Origin: Neocallimastix lanati (nom. inval.)
Taxonomy: Eukaryota > Neocallimastigomycota > Neocallimastigomycetes > Neocallimastigales > Neocallimastigaceae
DNA: 15,316 nucleotides
Assembly (NCBI GenBank): GCA_016946835.1
Contig: JACVTC010000610.1
Coordinates: 1-15,316, forward strand
Direction of reading: 5' to 3'
The notes under the pieces were generated by a model. That model was not told the DNA's origin, made no database searches, and was given only the letters and a program-made list of their open reading frames with translations. Position 1 is the first letter of the stretch. Every line of letters begins with the position of its first letter. This document shows positions 10,992-15,316 of the stretch, piece after piece. The position numbers and the translations under genes are program-made.

Positions 10992-11467
10992 TAATTAAAT
11001 ATATTATTATTAAATATTAGTAAAAAAAAAAAAAAATTCATAAATTTCAATATTAAAATAATATACAAAATATATATATTAATTTATATATAAATAAAAT
11101 ATATATAAAAATATATATATATATGAATATAATATTCAAAAATAATATGTATATACATATTACTATTTTATAATTTATATATATAATAAAAAATAATATT
11201 TACCATTTTAAATGTACCAAGTAAATAAAATACTAAACCGGTTAATATTGTACTAATAGCATATGCGACCATAACCGTAGCAATAATTTCTTTTGGTTTG
11301 TCAGCACCAATCTTTTCAATAATGGTTTGACAAATAATATGAAGGAATGGCATAACTTCAATCATCTGTATATATATATATAAATTAATAATAATAATAA
11401 TATAAATATAAAATAATTATTAATTATCAAGTAAATTCATAATTATTACATTAAATTTTATTGAAAC

Positions 11468-11507
<40 letters not shown>

Positions 11508-13011
11508 TACTTTACCATACTACCATTACCCCCTTTAAACTTACTTAAACCTGAAGCATAAACTAATTGAGCTACAATAGTACTAATATATATATATATA
11601 ATTTTATTAATTAACATTTTAATATAAAGTAATATCATTTTAATATCATTTATCATATATAATTATAATTATAATTATAATTATTATATGTTATTAATTA
11701 GTAATTTTAAAATTTCAATGGTGAATTTACCTTACTAAAAACATAGAAATACCGGATTGGACATAAGTACTTGGCATAGATTCATGCTTTGGAAAAATAA
11801 TAATACCATAAGAAAGTGAATCTAATAAATTTAATAATACACCTAATAAAACTGCTGGTAAAAACTTGATACATTGAATAGACCAAGTTTGAAGGAATGG
11901 TACAATACCATTTGACTTATATGGTGAATTTGAATGATTGTGAGATGCAGTTAAAGGTGTAGTTTCACTGTCATCGATAATATTTGTCTCTTGATCAGTT
12001 ACTACAGAATATAACTTTTCTTTACTATTTTGATAACTATTATAAGCGGTTTTATTGAAATCATGATCTATGATGAAATATTCATTAGAAGAATCTTTTT
12101 TATTAAATTTATTATTGTTGAAATTGTTATTCAATGGTTCATAATTAAGGTTTTGATTTTTTATTGGATTTGAAAATGTTCCATAGTTGGAATAGGATTG
12201 ATTTTCGGTTTTTTGATTTTCGAGTTCCTCAGTTTTTGATAATTCAGTTATTGTAGGAGATGATGATGAACAAGAAGAATTATCATTAGAAAATTTTGGT
12301 TTTTCATCTACTAATTTTGGTGGTGACGCAATATACTTTTTTTTCAGTCTTTCGTTTATTATTCATAGTATTATTCTTATTGTTCATTTCTATGAGTTTT
12401 TCATCCCCCATACTACTACCATATACAATTTTTATTTCACTAGGACTCGATCCATCATTCAGAGCTTCCGAGGGATTAAATCGATCTGGATTAAATTCTC
12501 GATCTATCCATGATAATGTTTCATAACGTACTATTTTATGATCAAAAATAATAATAATAATAATAATAATATAGATTTATACATAGAGAATATATATATA
12601 AAAAGAAAATAATAATTTTTTGAATATTTAAAATAAAAAAAACTTAAAGTTATTATCAAAAAATATTTTTTTTTATAAAATAATATTTATTTTTTCTGTA
12701 TTACCTTCTTGTGGAGTAATTAAATTATTGTCTTCATCTAATTCTAATATTAAATAAAATTTATGGAAATAAATGTATTAATGTAAATATTAGCATGAAT
12801 TAAATGAAATGAAATAAAAAATGAAAAAATTCTATTAATAAAATTTAAATTTTAAATAATATAAAATCAATATATATAATAAAAATATATATTATTTTTT
12901 ATATAATATGATTTATATTTTATAAATGTTTAAATAATTATACTACTATATAAACAAGAAATTTAATTATATTAAATAAAACATTTATTTTTTATATAAT
13001 ATACTTTTTTT

Positions 13012-13045
<34 letters not shown>

Positions 13046-13205
13046 TAACAACGAAAAAGAGAAATGAATTTAAAAATCTCACTTATTATATATATTAAAT
13101 AAATTAAAATTATTTAAGACATTAACCATTTTTTAAGCTAGGAAATGATGCTACATGATAGCCTCTAAAATTTATATCCTTATTATTCGAGATTGGTTGT
13201 TCCAT
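7790..13205 (-). CDS. SulP/STAS/cyclic-nucleotide-binding-like transporter, fungal YGR125W (Vsb1) family, 11 exons
   Basis: Seen: exons in coding order are 13205-13127, 12743-12705, 12530-11731, 11582-11516, 11365-11204, 10941-10378, 10176-9864, 9727-9446, 9255-9204, 8990-8344 and 8013-7790. Every intron is GT-AG, donors are mostly GTAAGT or GTAAAT, and all phases agree once one base of an A8 run in exon 3 is ignored, giving about 1075 residues. Residues 1-250 are hydrophilic and Asn/Ser-rich. SulP core, about 260-690: DSLSYG near the first membrane segment, SMMIEVMPF across exons 4-5, FPRHILIGCIGG (389-400), HVPINVPALSVS (539-550), FIRSGG (589-594), and about a dozen hydrophobic segments. 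STAS, about 720-860, includes VSGMDYSASE. Residues 870-905 are Asn/Ser/Pro-rich. A cNMP-binding-like beta barrel, about 938-1055, includes IYIVESGQALL and IGEVEFF. Known: yeast YGR125W/Vsb1, of similar length, supports vacuolar arginine and lysine storage. Inferred: vacuolar basic amino acid transport; sulfate transport is less likely. Exons 1 and 2 are the least certain. Confidence 0.9.
8014..8343 (-). other. Intron 10 of the transporter gene (330 nt)
   Basis: Donor GTAAGT follows LVP in the cNMP-binding-like domain, and the acceptor AATAATAG precedes exon 11. The intron splits codon 1002 (Tyr). Inside are, on the plus strand, an ATT/ACT-type trinucleotide array (about 8250-8328), a CATCATCAT/CTTCTT tract (about 8221-8250), a T23 run (8198-8220) and a TA repeat before it. 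This is simple sequence with no sign of another exon. Confidence 0.8.
10328..10363. repeat. (TAA)12 microsatellite in intron 6
   Basis: Twelve perfect TAA units lie within intron 6 (10177-10377), starting about 15 bases inside its GTAAGT donor on the coding strand. Length variation here could be a useful marker and might affect splicing, but nothing in the sequence shows that it does. Confidence 0.9.
10942..11203 (-). other. Intron 5, with an A25 run directly before its acceptor
   Basis: The donor is GTAAAT after exon 5 (FKM). On the coding strand the intron ends in 25 consecutive A (plus-strand T at 10943-10967) followed by G, then exon 6 begins GGT AAT ATT ATG. The family motif continuing into FFPRHILIGC fixes this acceptor, because no other AG gives the right frame. 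An AAG acceptor with no pyrimidine tract is unusual. Confidence 0.8.
11473..11505. repeat. A33 run in intron 4
   Basis: On the coding strand this is T33, starting ten bases after the intron 4 donor (GTAAAGTATC). U-rich sequence just after a 5' splice site can assist donor recognition in other fungi through TIA1/Nam8-type proteins. That role here is only a suggestion. Confidence 0.9.
12337..12344 (-). other. Apparent frameshift in an A8 run in exon 3 (about codon 102)
   Basis: Reading exon 3 from its acceptor at 12530 gives a good frame starting VRYETLSWIDREFNPDRFNP. It runs to TEKK and then reaches a TGA a few codons later. The frame that continues to the SulP core (KKYIASPPKLVDEKPKF onward) is entered by dropping one A from the A8 run on the coding strand. 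No ATG lies in the downstream frame before the first membrane segment, so the upstream exons are needed. A homopolymer length error in the assembly is the simplest reading. A 109-nt intron at 12311-12419 (donor G|GTAGTA, acceptor ATTAG) would also restore frame, but that stretch is about 29% GC, far above the other introns. Confidence 0.7.
12744..13126 (-). other. Intron 1 of the transporter gene (383 nt)
   Basis: Donor GTTAAT follows AAATG at 13127, and the acceptor is TATTAG. A second AG six bases into exon 2 (exon start 12737 instead of 12743) keeps the frame and would drop two residues (Glu-Leu). The interior is A/T, with a T run abutting an A run near 13002-13035. The sequence shows no nested gene. 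Confidence 0.7.
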
Positions 13206-13700
13206 TTCTATTGTTAATTTAATAATAATATTATTATTATATGTATTGTTTTTTATTCTATTCTATTCTGTTTTATAGTATCTTTTTTTGTTATTTATTA
13301 TTATTACTTTTTAATTAATTACTTAAATTAAGTTAAAATAAATATTGTAAATATAAACAGAAAAGGAAAAAAATGAAAATAATAATTAAAAAAAAAAAAA
13401 AAATAAAGAAAAAAAAAAGATATTTCTAATTTTGATATTTAATATTATATATTTTTTTTGATTATCGTATTTGTTTTTATTTTTTCCCAATAACATCAAA
13501 AATGTTGCTTTTTCTTTTCTTCTTTCTTTCTTTCTTTCTTTTTTATTTTTATTATTATTATTATTTTTTTTTTTGAACAAATTGTTTAATTTTGAACTTT
13601 TTTTTTTTAGACAAAAAATTTTAATTTTTAAATTAGATATTTCTTATTTTTTTTTCATTAATTACTTTCACTTATAATTATAATTATTTGTATTATGTAC
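13206..13700 (-). promoter_or_regulatory. Presumed 5' UTR and promoter region of the transporter gene
   Basis: This lies directly upstream of the chosen ATG. It holds TAA/ATA-rich sequence next to the start, an A-rich run near 13390-13420, and a (GAAA)n purine tract on the coding strand (plus-strand CTTT repeats, about 13511-13540) about 310-335 bases upstream. TATA-like strings are everywhere in this DNA, so none can be singled out, and no specific factor site is recognisable. Confidence 0.3.
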
Positions 13701-14502
13701 ACTTCTCTTAAAGATTCATTTATAAGAAAAGAATTATCTTTTATAATTATTATTATTTGTTAAGATAAAATAATTTATAAGAATATATAAGTTAAAACTT
13801 TATATTAGTTATAAATATTTTTCTTTTGCTTAACTTTTATTTTATTATATTGTCTTTTAAAAATTATATATAACAAACAATAAAACAAAATAAAAGTAGA
13901 ATTTTTATTTTTATTTTTTTTATTTTTAATTTTTAATTTTTTTTTTTCTTTTTTTGTTTATTTTATATATTTTTTTTATTTTACTTTATTTTATAGTTTT
14001 ATTTTTTTTTTTTATTATCTTTATCTTTTTTTTTTTTTTTAAAAAAAAAAATAAAATGAAATAAAATTTTTATTTTTTTTCATAAATTATGTAATTTTTA
14101 TAATTTTTTTTTTAATTAATTAATTTAAAATAAATAAAAAAAATATTTTTTATTTTTCTTGTGTGATGTAATAAAAACAAATTAAATAATTTTATTTAAT
14201 ACTATTGCTGTCTATAGTCATTGTATATTAATTTAAATGGATATATTTATTAATAATTATAATGGAATATATCAAAATTGAAAATTTTTTCTATTATATA
14301 ATATGAAGTAAATTTTATTACATATTAGAAAAGTCATAAATTTTTATTATCTAATATATTATTAAATAAAAAATAAATATAAATAAAAACTTTATATATT
14401 ATTTTATATTATTGATTAAATTCGATTTATATAATATATACTAAAAACTTTTTATTATTTTATTAAATTTTAAATATTAAATATTTAATATTCTAATATA
14501 TA
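13701..14502. other. Gene-free AT-rich sequence upstream of the transporter gene
   Basis: T-rich around 13905-14040, with TTTTA-type imperfect repeats, then mixed A/T. A slightly less AT-rich patch at about 14200-14240 has no coding character. No gene or RNA is supported. Confidence 0.55.
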
Positions 14503-14740
14503 TTTATTATTATTTATTATTTATTATTTATTATTTATTATTAATTAATTATTATTTATTATTTATTATTTATTATTTATTATTTATTATTTATTATTTA
14601 TTATTTATTATTTATTTAATATTAATTATTCATTTATTATTTATTATTTATTAATAAATACTCTTTATTTTTTTATAATTTATTATTTATTATTTATTAT
14701 TCAATTATTTATTATTCAATTATTTATTATTTATTATTTC
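14503..14740. repeat. Heptanucleotide (ATTATTT)n minisatellite cluster
   Basis: Period-7 arrays of ATTATTT occupy about 14503-14542 and 14549-14614, with further short arrays near 14630-14655 and 14678-14740. They are interrupted by TTAATTAA, AATACTC and TTCAATT variants. The same heptamer occurs briefly near 6903-6930. Confidence 0.85.
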
Positions 14741-15316
14741 TTCAATTATATTTTTTTATTTATTGTTTATTATTAATTATTATTTATTTATAATTAATCA
14801 TATTTTTCATCATTTATTAAATTATTTATACATTATTATTATTATTTATTTTTTATATTATTCAATTATTCAATTATTTATTATTAAGTGATAATATTTC
14901 TTTGATAAAATCAATTTTAAAAACTTAATCAATGTTTAATGAATTATGGATTATTATTATTTTTTTTGAAATAAATAAATAAATATATATATGTAAATAA
15001 ATAACGTTAAATAATAATAATTTAAATATATATAAAAACTAAATGGTTCTTCACCATTCTAATATATTTGAAATCTTTTTTTGATTATTATTTACAATTA
15101 TTATTTACAATTGGAATTTATTTATTTATTCACTTATTTATTTTATATCATGAAATTTATATTGTTGAATAGCTTAACAAAGATTAAGAATGAATTGATA
15201 TATATATTAGATTCTATTTATTAAGATATATATTTCTATAATAAAATTATTTTTTTATCTATTTATTAATTTTTTTATATTGTAACTGTATTATATATTT
15301 AATTGTACTAATAATA
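14741..15316. other. Gene-free AT-rich right end
   Basis: A/T-rich. The only structured element is a perfect six-base-pair hairpin, AATGGT-TCTTC-ACCATT, at 15042-15058. No coding frame reaches the window edge, so no partial gene is supported. Confidence 0.5.

Noticed and set aside
12296-12526. 76-codon plus-strand hydrophobic frame
   Set aside because: Antisense to exon 3; hydrophobicity follows from complementing Asn/Lys/Glu codons.
7790-13205. Dictyostelium or Plasmodium origin for the window
   Set aside because: Both are comparably AT-rich, but the SulP-STAS-cNMP-like arrangement and motif details match fungal YGR125W-family proteins; not strictly excluded without a search.
13386-13677. 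Overlapping open frames on both strands upstream of the gene
   Set aside because: Composed of GAAA/TTTC and A/T runs; no protein-like composition.
15042-15058. Six-base-pair hairpin AATGGT/ACCATT
   Set aside because: Short, isolated, and no gene nearby on either strand; bacterial-style terminators do not apply in this eukaryote.

Overview
The window is nuclear DNA from an extremely AT-rich eukaryote. It carries one spliced protein-coding gene, on the minus strand, in a large expanse of A/T homopolymer and microsatellite sequence. Ten GT-AG introns made almost only of A and T, Asn/Ser-rich low-complexity stretches in the protein, and homology of the product to a fungal transporter family point to an anaerobic gut fungus (Neocallimastigomycota). 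The phylum is an inference from composition and gene type. Nothing here is a ribosomal or other taxonomic marker.

The gene runs from an ATG at 13205 down to a TAA at 7790. I rebuilt it as 11 exons (plus-strand coordinates, in coding order): 13127-13205, 12705-12743, 11731-12530, 11516-11582, 11204-11365, 10378-10941, 9864-10176, 9446-9727, 9204-9255, 8344-8990 and 7790-8013. All junction phases agree. Allowing for one surplus base in an A8 run in exon 3, the product is about 1075 residues. It is a SulP (SLC26-like) membrane transporter followed by a STAS domain and a cyclic-nucleotide-binding-like domain. This is the architecture of the fungal YGR125W/Vsb1 family, whose yeast member supports storage of basic amino acids in the vacuole.

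The left half (1-7789) has no convincing gene. It is A/T runs of 20-44 bases, microsatellites, a 20-bp tandem repeat at 3362-3437, and a two-copy diverged repeat at about 6774 and 7404. An island at about 5781-6770 is clearly less AT-biased than its surroundings. It contains small hairpins, an 18-nt exon-like segment and short protein-like frames, and may be a decayed gene or element or an unannotated structured RNA.

The right flank (13206-15316) is the presumed promoter side of the transporter gene. It holds A/T runs, a GAAA-type purine tract and a 7-bp minisatellite, and no gene that I can support.

The points most worth following are the possible direct ligand control of a vacuolar transporter by its C-terminal domain, the frameshift in exon 3, a splice acceptor preceded only by a long A run, and the structured island at 5781-6770.
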